From: CAIMFV01 sp040757715
Lineage (GTDB): Bacteria; Pseudomonadota; Alphaproteobacteria; Caulobacterales; Caulobacteraceae
Assembly (NCBI GenBank): GCA_040757715.1
Contig: JBFLWS010000008.1
Span: 58,363 to 122,362, forward strand
Direction: 5' to 3'
Length of the DNA: 64,000 nt
This document shows positions 56,954 through 64,000 of the stretch, in pieces. Each line of letters opens with the position of its first letter. The stretch's first letter is position 1. The position numbers were made by a program, and so were the translations under genes. Below the pieces are notes generated by a model, which saw only the letters and a list, made by a program, of their open reading frames with translations, was not told the DNA's origin and ran no database searches.

Positions 56954-57148
56954 TCAGGCCTTGACCGTCTTGGTACGGATGACGGTCTTGATGCGGGCGA
57001 TGTCGCGACGCACCTCTTCGACCCGATGGGTCTTTTCCATTTGGCCGGTGGCCGCCTGGAAACGCAGGTTGAACTGCTCCTTCTTCAGCTGGAGCAGAGC
57101 GTCGTTCAGTTGGTCGGCGGTCAGGGCCCGCACGTCGGCGATCTTCAT
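56954..57148 (-). CDS. rpmC: 50S ribosomal protein L29
   Basis: A protein of 64 residues, MKIADVRALTADQLNDALLQ then LKKEQFNLRFQAATGQMEKT, two helices near the tunnel exit. The ATG overlaps the rplP stop as ATGA, fixing the start. Confidence 0.97.
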   Translation of the reverse strand: MKIADVRALTADQLNDALLQLKKEQFNLRFQAATGQMEKTHRVEEVRRDIARIKTVIRTKTVKA

Positions 57149-57585
57149 CACGCGGCCTCCGCTTGCACGATACCGGCGTCGAGCCGGGTGACGACCTTGG
57201 TGCGGATCGGCAGCTTGGCCGCGCCGAGGCGCAGGGCTTCGCGGGCGATGTCGTCCGGCACGCCGTCGATCTCGAACATGATACGCCCGGGCGCCACGCG
57301 GGCGGCCCAGTAGTCCACGCCGCCCTTGCCCGAACCCATTCGGACTTCCGCCGGCTTGCCGGTGACCGGCACGTCCGGGAAGATGCGGATCCACACCCGG
57401 CCTTGACGCTTCATCTGGCGGGTGATGGCGCGACGGGCGGCTTCGATCTGGCGGGCGGTGACCCGCTCAGGCTCGAGGGCCTTCAGGCCATAGGAGCCGA
57501 AGTTCAGGGCGGTGCCGCCCTTGGAGGCGCCGTGGATGCGGCCCTTGAACTGCTTGCGATACTTGGTCTTCTTCGGGGACAGCAT
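57148..57585 (-). CDS. rplP: 50S ribosomal protein L16
   Basis: A protein of 145 residues with MLSPKKTKYRKQFKGRIHG, VWIRIFPDVPVTGKPAEVRMG and GGVDYWAARVAPGRIMFEI. It contacts the A-site region. It overlaps rpmC and begins five bases after the rpsC stop. Confidence 0.98.
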   Translation of the reverse strand: MLSPKKTKYRKQFKGRIHGASKGGTALNFGSYGLKALEPERVTARQIEAARRAITRQMKRQGRVWIRIFPDVPVTGKPAEVRMGSGKGGVDYWAARVAPGRIMFEIDGVPDDIAREALRLGAAKLPIRTKVVTRLDAGIVQAEAA

Positions 57586-57590
57586 GGTTC

Positions 57591-58364
57591 TTACCCTTCC
57601 CGCGAGCCGCGGCGGCCACGATCGCCGCGCTCACCGCGTTCGCCGCGATGTTCACGATCGCCGCGTTCACGACGCTCGCCCTCGCCGCCCGGGCCGCCTT
57701 CGGTGGCCCAGCGCTTGTCTTGCGCCATGGGATCGTGCTCGAGGACCTCGCCCTTGAAGACCCAGGTCTTCACGCCGATGATCCCGTAGGTGGTCTTGGC
57801 TTCAGCGAAACCGTAGTCGATGTCCGCGCGCAGGGTGTGCAGCGGCACGCGGCCTTCGCGATACCACTCCATGCGCGCGATTTCCGCACCGCCGAGACGG
57901 CCCGACACGTTGATCCGGATGCCCTTGGCGCCCAGACGCATGGCCGACTGGATCGCGCGCTTCATGGCGCGACGGAAGGCGATACGGCGCTCGAGCTGCT
58001 GGGTGATGGACTCGGCGATCAGCTGAGCGTCGGTCTCGGGCTTGCGCACCTCGACGATGTTCAGGAACACCTCGCCCTCGGTCATGGTCGACAGGTCCTT
58101 GCGGAGCTTGTCGATGTCCGCGCCCTTCTTGCCGATGATCACGCCCGGACGAGCGGCGTAGATGGTGACGCGGCACTTCTTGTGCGGGCGCTCGATGATG
58201 ATGCGCGACACGCCGGCCTGGCCGAGGCGGGCCTTCAGCGCCTTGCGCAGCTTGAAGTCCTGGTGCAGCAGGCGCCCGTAGTCCTGACCGTCGGCGAACC
58301 AACGGGAGTCCCAGGTGCGGTTGACGCCGAGACGAAGCCCGACCGGATTGACTTTCTGACCCAT
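57591..58364 (-). CDS. rpsC: 30S ribosomal protein S3 with charged repeat tail
   Basis: A protein of 257 residues. The KH domain (IIIERPHKKCRVTIYAARPG then VIIGKKGADIDKL) and the C-terminal domain (RIAFRRAMKRAIQSAMRLGA, GRLGGAEIARMEWYREGRVP) are standard. The last 30 residues are a low-complexity tail of RGER/RGDR units, longer than in most S3. S3 forms part of the mRNA entry pore with S4 and S5, and S5 here is also extended. Confidence 0.98.
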   Translation of the reverse strand: MGQKVNPVGLRLGVNRTWDSRWFADGQDYGRLLHQDFKLRKALKARLGQAGVSRIIIERPHKKCRVTIYAARPGVIIGKKGADIDKLRKDLSTMTEGEVFLNIVEVRKPETDAQLIAESITQQLERRIAFRRAMKRAIQSAMRLGAKGIRINVSGRLGGAEIARMEWYREGRVPLHTLRADIDYGFAEAKTTYGIIGVKTWVFKGEVLEHDPMAQDKRWATEGGPGGEGERRERGDREHRGERGERGDRGRRGSREG

Positions 58365-58747
58365 CAGGCCGCCTCCTGCCCGAGCTCACGGACCACGATG
58401 GTGATCTCGGAGAAGAATTTCTCGACGCGCACGCCACGACCGCGGGCGCGGGCGGCGAAACGCTTCATGACGAAGTTCTTGCCCACAAAGGCCTCGGCGA
58501 CGACCAGGCTGTCGATGTCGAGGTTGTGGTTGTTCTCGGCGTTGGAAATCGCCGAGTAGAGCGCCTTGCGCACATCGCCAGCGATGCGCTTGGGGCTGAA
58601 TTCCAGTTCGTTCAGCGCACGCTGCACCGGCAGGCCGCGGATCGACTGGGCGACCAGGTTCAGCTTGCGGGGGCTGGTGCGGAGGTTCACGAGCTTCGCC
58701 CGCGCCTCATTGGCGGCTTCGCGCCGGGGTTTGGCGGCCTTGCTCAT
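58364..58747 (-). CDS. rplV: 50S ribosomal protein L22
   Basis: A protein of 127 residues: AKLVNLRTSPRKLNLVAQSI, LSFSPKRIAGDVRKAL-type region (here LEFSPKRIAGDVRKAL), NAENNHNLDIDSLVVAEAFV and a basic RARGRGVRVEKFFSEITIVV. Its hairpin lines the exit tunnel. One base overlaps rpsC. Confidence 0.98.
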   Translation of the reverse strand: MSKAAKPRREAANEARAKLVNLRTSPRKLNLVAQSIRGLPVQRALNELEFSPKRIAGDVRKALYSAISNAENNHNLDIDSLVVAEAFVGKNFVMKRFAARARGRGVRVEKFFSEITIVVRELGQEAA

Positions 58748-58750
58748 GGC

Positions 58751-59029
58751 TTACTTCCTCTTCGCCTTCTTGTCGGCCGCGTGGCCGTAGAAGGTGCGGG
58801 TGGGCGCGAACTCGCCGAGCTTGTGGCCGACCATGTCTTCGGACACCAACACCGGCACGTGCTTCTGGCCGTTGTAGACGCCGAAGGTCAGGCCGACGAA
58901 CTGCGGCATGATGGTGGAGCGGCGCGACCAGGTCTTGATCACATCGCGGCGTCCCGAGGACTGAGCGACGTCCGCCTTCTTCAGAAGGTAGCCGTCGACG
59001 AAGGGACCTTTCCAGACGGAGCGGGTCAT
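58751..59029 (-). CDS. rpsS: 30S ribosomal protein S19
   Basis: A protein of 92 residues with MTRSVWKGPFVDGYLLKKA, TWSRRSTIMPQFVGLTFGVYNG (in part) and VSEDMVGHKLGEFAPTRTF. It binds the head of the small subunit with S13. It lies three bases from rplB and three from rplV. Confidence 0.98.
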   Translation of the reverse strand: MTRSVWKGPFVDGYLLKKADVAQSSGRRDVIKTWSRRSTIMPQFVGLTFGVYNGQKHVPVLVSEDMVGHKLGEFAPTRTFYGHAADKKAKRK

Positions 59030-59032
59030 GGG

Positions 59033-59869
59033 TTAGCGAGCCTTCTTCACGTGACGCGAGCGGATGATGAACTTGTCCGTCGCCTTGTTGACGCGGGTCT
59101 TGCGGCCCTTGGTCGGCTTACCCCACGGCGTCACCGGGTGACGGCCGCCGGAGGTCTTGCCTTCACCACCGCCGTGCGGGTGGTCGACCGGGTTCATGGC
59201 CACGCCGCGGACGTGCGGGCGGAAGCCCATGTGACGCTTGCGGCCGGCCTTGCCGAGATACTCGTTCATGTGGTCGGGGTTGGACACCGCGCCCACCGTG
59301 GCCATGCAGCTGTCGAGCACCATGCGCAGCTCGCCCGAGCCGAGACGGATCTGGGCGTAGCCGGCGTCGCGGCCGACCAGCTGAGCGTAGGCGCCGGCCG
59401 AGCGGGCCATTTGGCCGCCCTTCTCAGGCTTCAGCTCGATATTGTGGATGATGGTGCCCACCGGCATGGAGCGCAGCGGCATGGCGTTGCCCGGCTTCAC
59501 GTCCACCTTCTCGCCGGCCACCACTTCGTCACCCACACGCAGACGCTGCGGCGCGAGGATGTAGGCGAGCTCGCCGTCGGCGTACTTGATCAGGGCGATG
59601 AAGGCGGTGCGGTTGGGGTCGTACTCCATCCGCTCCACGGTCGCCGGCACGCCCCACTTGCGGCGCTTGAAGTCGACGATGCGGTACAGCTTCTTGGCCC
59701 CGCCGCCACGGAAGCGGACGGTGATGCGGCCGTTGTTGGCCCGGCCGCCCTTGGAGGTCTTGCCCTCCACCAGGGACTTTTCCGGACGGCCCTTATGCAG
59801 CTCGGAACGGTCGACCAGGATGAGGCCGCGACGTCCGGGCGAAGTCGGATTGAATTGCTTGAGCGCCAT
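59033..59869 (-). CDS. rplB: 50S ribosomal protein L2
   Basis: A protein of 278 residues needed for peptidyl transferase activity and subunit joining. Marks are FNPTSPGRRGLILVDRSELH, GDEVVAGEKVDVKPGNAMPL, SCMATVGAVSNPDHMN and the C-terminal VAMNPVDHPHGGGEGKTSGG with the His near the peptidyl transferase centre. Confidence 0.98.
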   Translation of the reverse strand: MALKQFNPTSPGRRGLILVDRSELHKGRPEKSLVEGKTSKGGRANNGRITVRFRGGGAKKLYRIVDFKRRKWGVPATVERMEYDPNRTAFIALIKYADGELAYILAPQRLRVGDEVVAGEKVDVKPGNAMPLRSMPVGTIIHNIELKPEKGGQMARSAGAYAQLVGRDAGYAQIRLGSGELRMVLDSCMATVGAVSNPDHMNEYLGKAGRKRHMGFRPHVRGVAMNPVDHPHGGGEGKTSGGRHPVTPWGKPTKGRKTRVNKATDKFIIRSRHVKKAR

Positions 59870-59881
59870 TTCCTAAGGTCC

Positions 59882-60178
59882 TCAGAGCCCGGTGGTGACG
59901 TCGATGGACTGGCCGTCGGCCAGGGTCACGATCGCCTTCTTGAAGTCGGACCGGCGGCCCATGATGCCGCGGAAGCGCTTGGTCTTGCCCTTGGTGACCA
60001 CGGTGTTGACCTTGGTGACCTTGACCTTGAACAGCTCTTCGACCGCAGCGGCGATCTCGTCCTTGGTGGCGTCGAGCGCGACCTTGAACACGACCTTGTT
60101 CTGCTCGGAGAGGACCGTCGCCTTTTCCGTGATGTGCGGGGCGAGGATCGTGTCGTAGTGGCGAGCGGTAGCGGCCAT
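59882..60178 (-). CDS. rplW: 50S ribosomal protein L23
   Basis: A protein of 98 residues, the docking site for trigger factor and SRP at the tunnel exit. It reads ARHYDTILAPHITEKATVLS and VTKVNTVVTKGKTKRFRGIM. The ATG at 60178 overlaps the rplD stop as ATGA. Confidence 0.98.
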   Translation of the reverse strand: MAATARHYDTILAPHITEKATVLSEQNKVVFKVALDATKDEIAAAVEELFKVKVTKVNTVVTKGKTKRFRGIMGRRSDFKKAIVTLADGQSIDVTTGL

Positions 60179-60825
60179 CACGCGGCTTCCTTGTTGTCGG
60201 CGGCGAAGCGGGCCTCGATGGCCTCCACCGCGGCGCGGGTCAGCACCAGGGTCTCGTGGCGCAGCACGTCATAGACGTTGAGGCCGATGTTCGGCAGCAC
60301 GTCCAGGTGCGGGATGTTGCGGGCCGCGAGCTTCAGGTTGGCGTCCACTTCCGGGCCGGCGATCACCAGAGCGTTCTTCAGACCGAGGTTGTCGATCTTC
60401 AGACGCAGGGCGGCGGTCTTGGGCTCGGCCAGGTTGGCGCTGTCGAGCACGATCAGCGAGCCGGTCTTGGCCTTGGACGACAGGGCGTGGCGCAGGGCCA
60501 GGGCCCGGACCTTCTTAGGCAGGTCGACCGCGTGGCTGCGCACCACCGGGCCGTGGGTCTTGGCGCCGCCCACGAACTGCGCAGCCTTGCGCGAGCCGTG
60601 ACGGGCGCCGCCGGTGCCCTTCTGCTTGTACATCTTCTTACCCGTACGAGCGACCTCGTTGCGGGTCTTGATCTTGTGCGTGCCGGCGCGGCGCTTGGCC
60701 AATTGCCACACCACGCAGCGCTGCAGGATGTCGGCGCGAATCTCTTCGATGCCGAAGATGGCGTCCGACAGCTCGATCTGGCCGGCCTTCTGGCCCGCGT
60801 CGAGCGTGATTACGTCGAGCTTCAC
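60178..60825 (-). CDS. rplD: 50S ribosomal protein L4
   Basis: A protein of 215 residues. The extended loop that reaches the tunnel is RNEVARTGKKMYKQKGTGGA and RHGSRKAAQFVGGAKTHGP. The start is a GTG overlapping the rplC stop (GTGA). In E. coli L4 also represses the S10 operon via its leader; here a long leader precedes rpsJ, so similar control is possible but not shown. Confidence 0.98.
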   Translation of the reverse strand: MKLDVITLDAGQKAGQIELSDAIFGIEEIRADILQRCVVWQLAKRRAGTHKIKTRNEVARTGKKMYKQKGTGGARHGSRKAAQFVGGAKTHGPVVRSHAVDLPKKVRALALRHALSSKAKTGSLIVLDSANLAEPKTAALRLKIDNLGLKNALVIAGPEVDANLKLAARNIPHLDVLPNIGLNVYDVLRHETLVLTRAAVEAIEARFAADNKEAA

Positions 60826-61568
60826 GCCTCGCCCCCTTCATTCGCGTTGGTTTCAGCGGCCGGCGCGTCTTGAGCGACGACAGCCTCGGTGCCCGGCTTC
60901 TTGAACGCGCCCGGCTTGGGGGCGGCGTCCGGCAGGGCGCGCTTCACGGCGTCGGACACCTTCACATAGGAGCCCTCGGCGCCCGGGACCGCGCCGCGCA
61001 CCAGAATGAGGCCGCGCTCGGCGTCCACGCGCCAGACGAGCACGTTCTGGGTGGTGACGGTTTCTTGACCCAGGTGACCGGCCATCTTCTTGTTCTTGAA
61101 AGTACGGCCCGGATCTTGACGGTTGCCGGTGGAACCGTGCGAGCGGTGCGACACCGAGACGCCGTGGGTGGCGCGCAAGCCCGAGAAGTTCCAGCGCTTC
61201 ATGGCGCCGGCGAAGCCCTTGCCGATGGTCACGCCCTGGATGTCCACGCGCTGGCCCGGGACGAAGTGGTCGGCGGTGAATTCCGCGCCGACTTCGATGA
61301 GGTCAGCCTCGTCCACGCGGAACTCCGCCACCACGCGCTTGGGCTCCACGAGGGCCTTGGCGAAGTGGCCGCGCTCGGCCTTGGAGGTGTTCTTGGTCTT
61401 CTTCACGCCCGCGCCGAGCTGCAGCGCGACATAGCCGTCGCGCTCCTTGGTGCGGTGATCGATCACCTGGCAGCCGTCGAGGGCCAGAACGGTGACCGGA
61501 ACATGCTCGCCCTTCTCATCGAAGAAGCGGGTCATGCCGAGTTTCTTTGCGATAACGCCGGTGCGCAT
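60822..61568 (-). CDS. rplC: 50S ribosomal protein L3
   Basis: A protein of 248 residues, longer than the E. coli form because of an Ala/Pro/Glu-rich tail (about 215-248, PKPGAFKKPGTEAVVAQ). The core has GVIAKKLGMTRFFDEKGEHV, GVSVSHRSHGSTGNRQDPGR and FKNKKMAGHLGQETVT. It starts 12 bases after rpsJ. Confidence 0.98.
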   Translation of the reverse strand: MRTGVIAKKLGMTRFFDEKGEHVPVTVLALDGCQVIDHRTKERDGYVALQLGAGVKKTKNTSKAERGHFAKALVEPKRVVAEFRVDEADLIEVGAEFTADHFVPGQRVDIQGVTIGKGFAGAMKRWNFSGLRATHGVSVSHRSHGSTGNRQDPGRTFKNKKMAGHLGQETVTTQNVLVWRVDAERGLILVRGAVPGAEGSYVKVSDAVKRALPDAAPKPGAFKKPGTEAVVAQDAPAAETNANEGGEA

Positions 61569-61580
61569 GATCAGGGCCCC

Positions 61581-61889
61581 TTACAGCTTGATCTCGACGT
61601 CGACGCCAGCCGACAGGTCGAGCTTCATCAGGGCGTCCACGGTCTGCGGGGTCGGGTCGACGATGTCGAGGACGCGCTTGTGGGTGCGGATTTCGAACTG
61701 CTCGCGGGACTTCTTGTCCACGTGCGGCGAACGATTGACGGTGAACCGTTCAATCAGCGTCGGAAGCGGAATAGGGCCGCGGACGGTCGCGCCGGTGCGC
61801 TTGGCCGTCTGCACGATCTCCCGGGTGGAATGGTCCAGTATCCGGTGATCGAAGGCCTTAAGCCGAATGCGGATGTTTTGACGATCCAT
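61581..61889 (-). CDS. rpsJ: 30S ribosomal protein S10
   Basis: A protein of 102 residues from the ATG giving MDRQNIRIRLKAFDHRILD, with RTGATVRGPIPLPTLIERFT and the late HKRVLDIVDPTPQTVDALMK. It also serves as NusE in transcription antitermination. It is the first gene of the S10 block; the promoter lies about 260 bases upstream. Confidence 0.98.
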   Translation of the reverse strand: MDRQNIRIRLKAFDHRILDHSTREIVQTAKRTGATVRGPIPLPTLIERFTVNRSPHVDKKSREQFEIRTHKRVLDIVDPTPQTVDALMKLDLSAGVDVEIKL

Positions 61890-62181
61890 ATCGCTCGTAC
61901 CCTCTCGCGTTCTCAACGCCTGAACAGTTCAAAGACCGTGGGGTGGAAACCCCTGTCGCGCCTCGAACGCAAAACCCGTGAAGTCGGTTCAGCGTCAACG
62001 AGACCCGCAAAAAACGAAAACGGCCGACGCCGAGGCGAAGGCCACCACCACATCGCTTACTTGGTAAAGCAGCGCTATGTAAGGTCGTTTCTGCAGACCG
62101 CGTCTAGCAATGGAGCGATCCGTTGCTACAGCCGGCCCGACGAAGAGCGCGGTTCATACGCGCCGATTCCTGATCCGTCAA
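61890..62181 (-). promoter_or_regulatory. S10 operon promoter and long leader
   Basis: On the minus strand TTGACG (62176-62181) and TATGAA (62153-62158) are 17 bases apart, a strong sigma-70-type pair. Transcription would begin near 62146, giving a leader of about 255 bases before rpsJ. The leader has room for regulatory structure; one GGGG/CCCC hairpin is near 61937-61952. No protein gene was seen in it. Confidence 0.65.
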
Positions 62182-62230
62182 GGCGGTTTGCGCGGAGATG
62201 AGGCGCTCGCCTCTCCCCGCGCCCCATGCC

Positions 62231-63094
62231 TCAACGACCGATGTTCACATCACCCGACCCGGCGACGTGTTTGCTCACTTGGCCCGTGGCCTTGGCGATG
62301 GTCACATCGCCCGAACCGGCCACGCTCACCGCCACATCGCCCGCTACGCCGCCGAATTTGACATTGCCCGAGCCGGCGATGCTCACCGTCACCTTCGGCG
62401 CCTGACCGCCATCCACCGTCACGTCGCCAGAGCCGTTGATGGAGGCTTTTAGCGGACCGTTGACCGTAGCGGCGTGCACGTCGCCGGACCCGGCGATGGC
62501 GGCTTCCAATCCTCCCACCTGGGCGAGGCGTACGTCGCCGGAGCCCGCAACGCTAACGTGGGCGTAGCCAGCCGAGCCGGCCTGAATATCGCCGGATCCC
62601 GCGTCGCTGAGTTCGAGCGCGCCCTTCACATCGGCCACCTTCCAGTCGCCGCAACCGGCCGCCGCAAGTTTAAGACTGTTGGAGGGCCCGATCTCCCCAA
62701 ACACGGCCTGACCTGCGGCGACCCGAGCGTCCAAGGGCACGCGCGCGGTGACCAGGGGCAGGTTCTCCACCGGCGTCCAGCCGTAACCCGGCACGTTCAC
62801 CTGGCGATTGCGCCCGCCGCCGCGGCAATTGATGCTGTCGATGTGAATGCCGAAGATATGACGACCGCCGATCGCGCCGCCGTCGACCACCAGGCGATCG
62901 CCCTCCACCCGCACGCTGGGGACCGGGACGCCGCGTCCGGGCTGCACGCTCACCACCACATCGCTGCGCGCTTCAGGGATCACGACGACGCGCGCTGCGG
63001 CGTCTTTGATTTGGAGTTCATGCGGCGCGGCGCCCGCGGAGGTGGCCGCGAGCATGCCTGCGCTGGAAAGTGCGACGAAAATGAAGCTGCGCAT
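62231..63094 (-). CDS. Secreted DUF2807 (GIN-domain) beta-repeat protein
   Basis: A protein of 287 residues with a signal peptide (MRSFIFVALSSAGMLAATSAGA) behind the strong Shine-Dalgarno AGGAGGG. The mature part ends in a regular array: GSGD or GSGN recurs seven times, each 18-20 residues apart, for example AGSGDVRLAQVGGLEAAI. This is the pattern of the putative auto-transporter adhesin head GIN domain (DUF2807), expected to form a right-handed beta-helix-like solenoid. The function is unknown; surface or periplasmic binding is possible. A stray CINCRG-like Cys pair (INCRGG and AAGCGD) could form a disulfide. It interrupts the usual tuf-rpsJ neighbourhood. Confidence 0.85.
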   Translation of the reverse strand: MRSFIFVALSSAGMLAATSAGAAPHELQIKDAAARVVVIPEARSDVVVSVQPGRGVPVPSVRVEGDRLVVDGGAIGGRHIFGIHIDSINCRGGGRNRQVNVPGYGWTPVENLPLVTARVPLDARVAAGQAVFGEIGPSNSLKLAAAGCGDWKVADVKGALELSDAGSGDIQAGSAGYAHVSVAGSGDVRLAQVGGLEAAIAGSGDVHAATVNGPLKASINGSGDVTVDGGQAPKVTVSIAGSGNVKFGGVAGDVAVSVAGSGDVTIAKATGQVSKHVAGSGDVNIGR

Positions 63095-63326
63095 GGGGAA
63101 CCCTCCTGAAAGCGGAGCGAGCCTAGGAGCGCAGCCGAACCGGCGCAGCTTAATTCGAGGTCATGAGGGATTTGTAATGCGCGCCCCAAAACGCGAGACC
63201 CCGCCGGCGCGTCAGCGTCGGCGGGGCCTGCAAGGGCGGCGGTCCGGTGGGGGGTGGACCTGCCGCTTAAGCCGGGGCGCTCCGGGGTGGGGGGGAAGCG
63301 AGCGCCCCGAATCTCTTTAGATAATC

Positions 63327-63369
63327 AGGCTCGCGGGCGGAAAACCGGTTCCCACTTTTCCTCGAGCCT
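63327..63369. repeat. Dispersed palindromic repeat, copy 4
   Basis: AGGCTCG and CGAGCCT are perfect outer arms around GGCGGAAAACCGGTTCCCAC. It is separated by 14 bases from copy 5, with which it shares orientation and most of the core. Confidence 0.9.
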
Positions 63370-63383
63370 TGCTTACTTAAGTC

Positions 63384-63430
63384 GCAGGCTCGCGGGCGAA
63401 AAACCGGTTCCCACTTTTCCTCGAGCCTGC
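63384..63430. repeat. Dispersed palindromic repeat, copy 5
   Basis: GCAGGCTCG and CGAGCCTGC are perfect outer arms. The core differs from copy 4 by a single base (GCGAAAAACC for GCGGAAAACC). It lies seven bases after the tuf stop. Confidence 0.9.
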
Positions 63431-63437
63431 GGGATCA

Positions 63438-64000
63438 CTACTCGATGATCTTGGCCACCACGCCGGCGCCGACCGTACGACCGCCTTCACGGATAGCGAA
63501 GCGCAGCTTCTCTTCCATGGCGATGGGGGTGATCAGCTCCACGTTCAGCTCGGCGTTGTCGCCGGGCATGATCATTTCCACGCCTTCCTTCAACCGGATG
63601 ATCCCGGTCACGTCGGTGGTGCGGAAGTAGAACTGCGGACGATAGTTGGTGAAGAACGGGGTGTGACGGCCGCCTTCTTCCTTGGTCAGGATATAGGCCT
63701 CGGCCACGAACTTGGTGTGCGGGGTGATCGAACCCGGCTTGCACAGCACCTGGCCGCGCTCCACGTCTTCACGCTTGGTGCCGCGCAGCAGGATGCCCAC
63801 ATTGTCGCCGGCCTGACCTTGATCGAGCAGCTTGCGGAACATTTCCACGCCCGTGCAGGTGGTCTTCTGGTTGGCGCGAAGACCCACGATCTCCACTTCC
63901 TCGCCCACCTTCACCACGCCGCGCTCGATCCGGCCCGTCACCACCGTGCCCCGGCCCGAGATGGAGAACACGTCTTCCACCGGCATCAGGAACGGCAGGT
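63438..64000 (-). CDS. tuf: Elongation factor Tu, 3' part
   Basis: The C-terminal 187 residues or so of EF-Tu, which carries aminoacyl-tRNA to the ribosome. Domain 2 begins MPVEDVFSISGRGTVVTGRI, and domain 3 has GSITPHTKFVAEAYILTKEE, GGRHTPFFTNYRPQFYFRTT and ends GVVAKIIE. The frame stays open past base 64000 (PFLMP at the edge), so the GTPase domain is outside the window. It usually precedes rpsJ in this group. Confidence 0.97.
   Translation of the reverse strand, partial: LPFLMPVEDVFSISGRGTVVTGRIERGVVKVGEEVEIVGLRANQKTTCTGVEMFRKLLDQGQAGDNVGILLRGTKREDVERGQVLCKPGSITPHTKFVAEAYILTKEEGGRHTPFFTNYRPQFYFRTTDVTGIIRLKEGVEMIMPGDNAELNVELITPIAMEEKLRFAIREGGRTVGAGVVAKIIE

Larger units (their letters stand above)
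63095..63437. other. Intergenic region with two palindromic repeats
   Basis: About 340 bases between tuf and the DUF2807 gene, on the side of the DUF2807 promoter. It contains repeat copies 4 and 5 near tuf and GC-rich, low-complexity DNA (runs of G at 63247-63300). No protein-coding or RNA gene was recognised. Confidence 0.6.

Noticed and set aside
61917..62150. tRNA gene between rpsJ and the DUF2807 gene
   Set aside because: No cloverleaf or T-loop consensus could be formed; the stretch is better explained as the rpsJ leader.
62231..62640. Regular GSGDV-coding repeats as a CRISPR or DNA tandem repeat
   Set aside because: The periodicity is in the protein; DNA units vary and there are no identical repeats with unique spacers.

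Overview
The window is GC-rich (visibly lower only in a few intergenic stretches) and looks like chromosome of an alphaproteobacterium, most likely Caulobacterales (Caulobacter/Phenylobacterium type). The reasons are: an S10-spc-alpha ribosomal block without rpmJ, a short adenylate kinase, ATP12, ccoNOQPGHIS with an FNR/FixK-type box, many GTG/TTG starts and 4-base stop/start overlaps, and a dispersed palindromic repeat whose core resembles intergenic repeats common in alphaproteobacteria. The genus call is an inference from gene content, not from alignment. No CRISPR array, tRNA, rRNA, prophage or insertion sequence was seen.

Layout. 1-10.5 kb: the 3' part of ppc, a large GAF-GAF-PAS hybrid histidine kinase, a soluble globin-coupled chemoreceptor whose globin domain is split by a -1 frameshift at a T-run, then an AraC regulator and a NarL-type kinase/regulator pair. 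10.5-15 kb: an SBF-type transporter, two unrecognised proteins with palindromic repeats between them, and a small membrane protein divergent from the cbb3 operon. 15.1-22.9 kb: the complete cbb3 oxidase operon with its maturation genes, ending against a convergent cytochrome b561/cytochrome c' pair. 24-33.4 kb: GTP-type PEP carboxykinase, AidB-like acyl-CoA dehydrogenase, a DegT-type aminotransferase, an exported RidA protein coupled to MsrB, a membrane protein and a TPR hybrid kinase. 33.5-47.4 kb: a YefM/YoeB toxin-antitoxin pair, pccB, ATP12, a DUF1800/DUF1501 pair, a tightly overlapped rarA-pseudouridine synthase-crcB-rluC chain, a GST, a lipoprotein-type Do protease, an MFS exporter and a secreted phosphodiesterase. 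47.5-62.2 kb: the ribosomal protein block read leftward (rpsJ to rplQ) with secY, adk and rpoA. 62.2-64 kb: a DUF2807-type beta-repeat protein and the 3' part of tuf.

How it works together. ppc and pckG set the PEP/oxaloacetate node. The cbb3 genes with a predicted FNR/FixK box, the haem-sensor receptor and the b561/c' pair point to life across oxygen gradients. The ribosomal block has two well-formed promoter-like sites, one giving a leader of about 255 bases before rpsJ and one before rpsM.

The most unusual items are the split globin receptor with a U_UUU_UUA slippery heptamer and an ATGA restart, the repeat family whose flanking stems differ in sequence from copy to copy yet stay complementary, a hairpin after rplQ that also holds the Shine-Dalgarno of the next gene, and an exported RidA protein.
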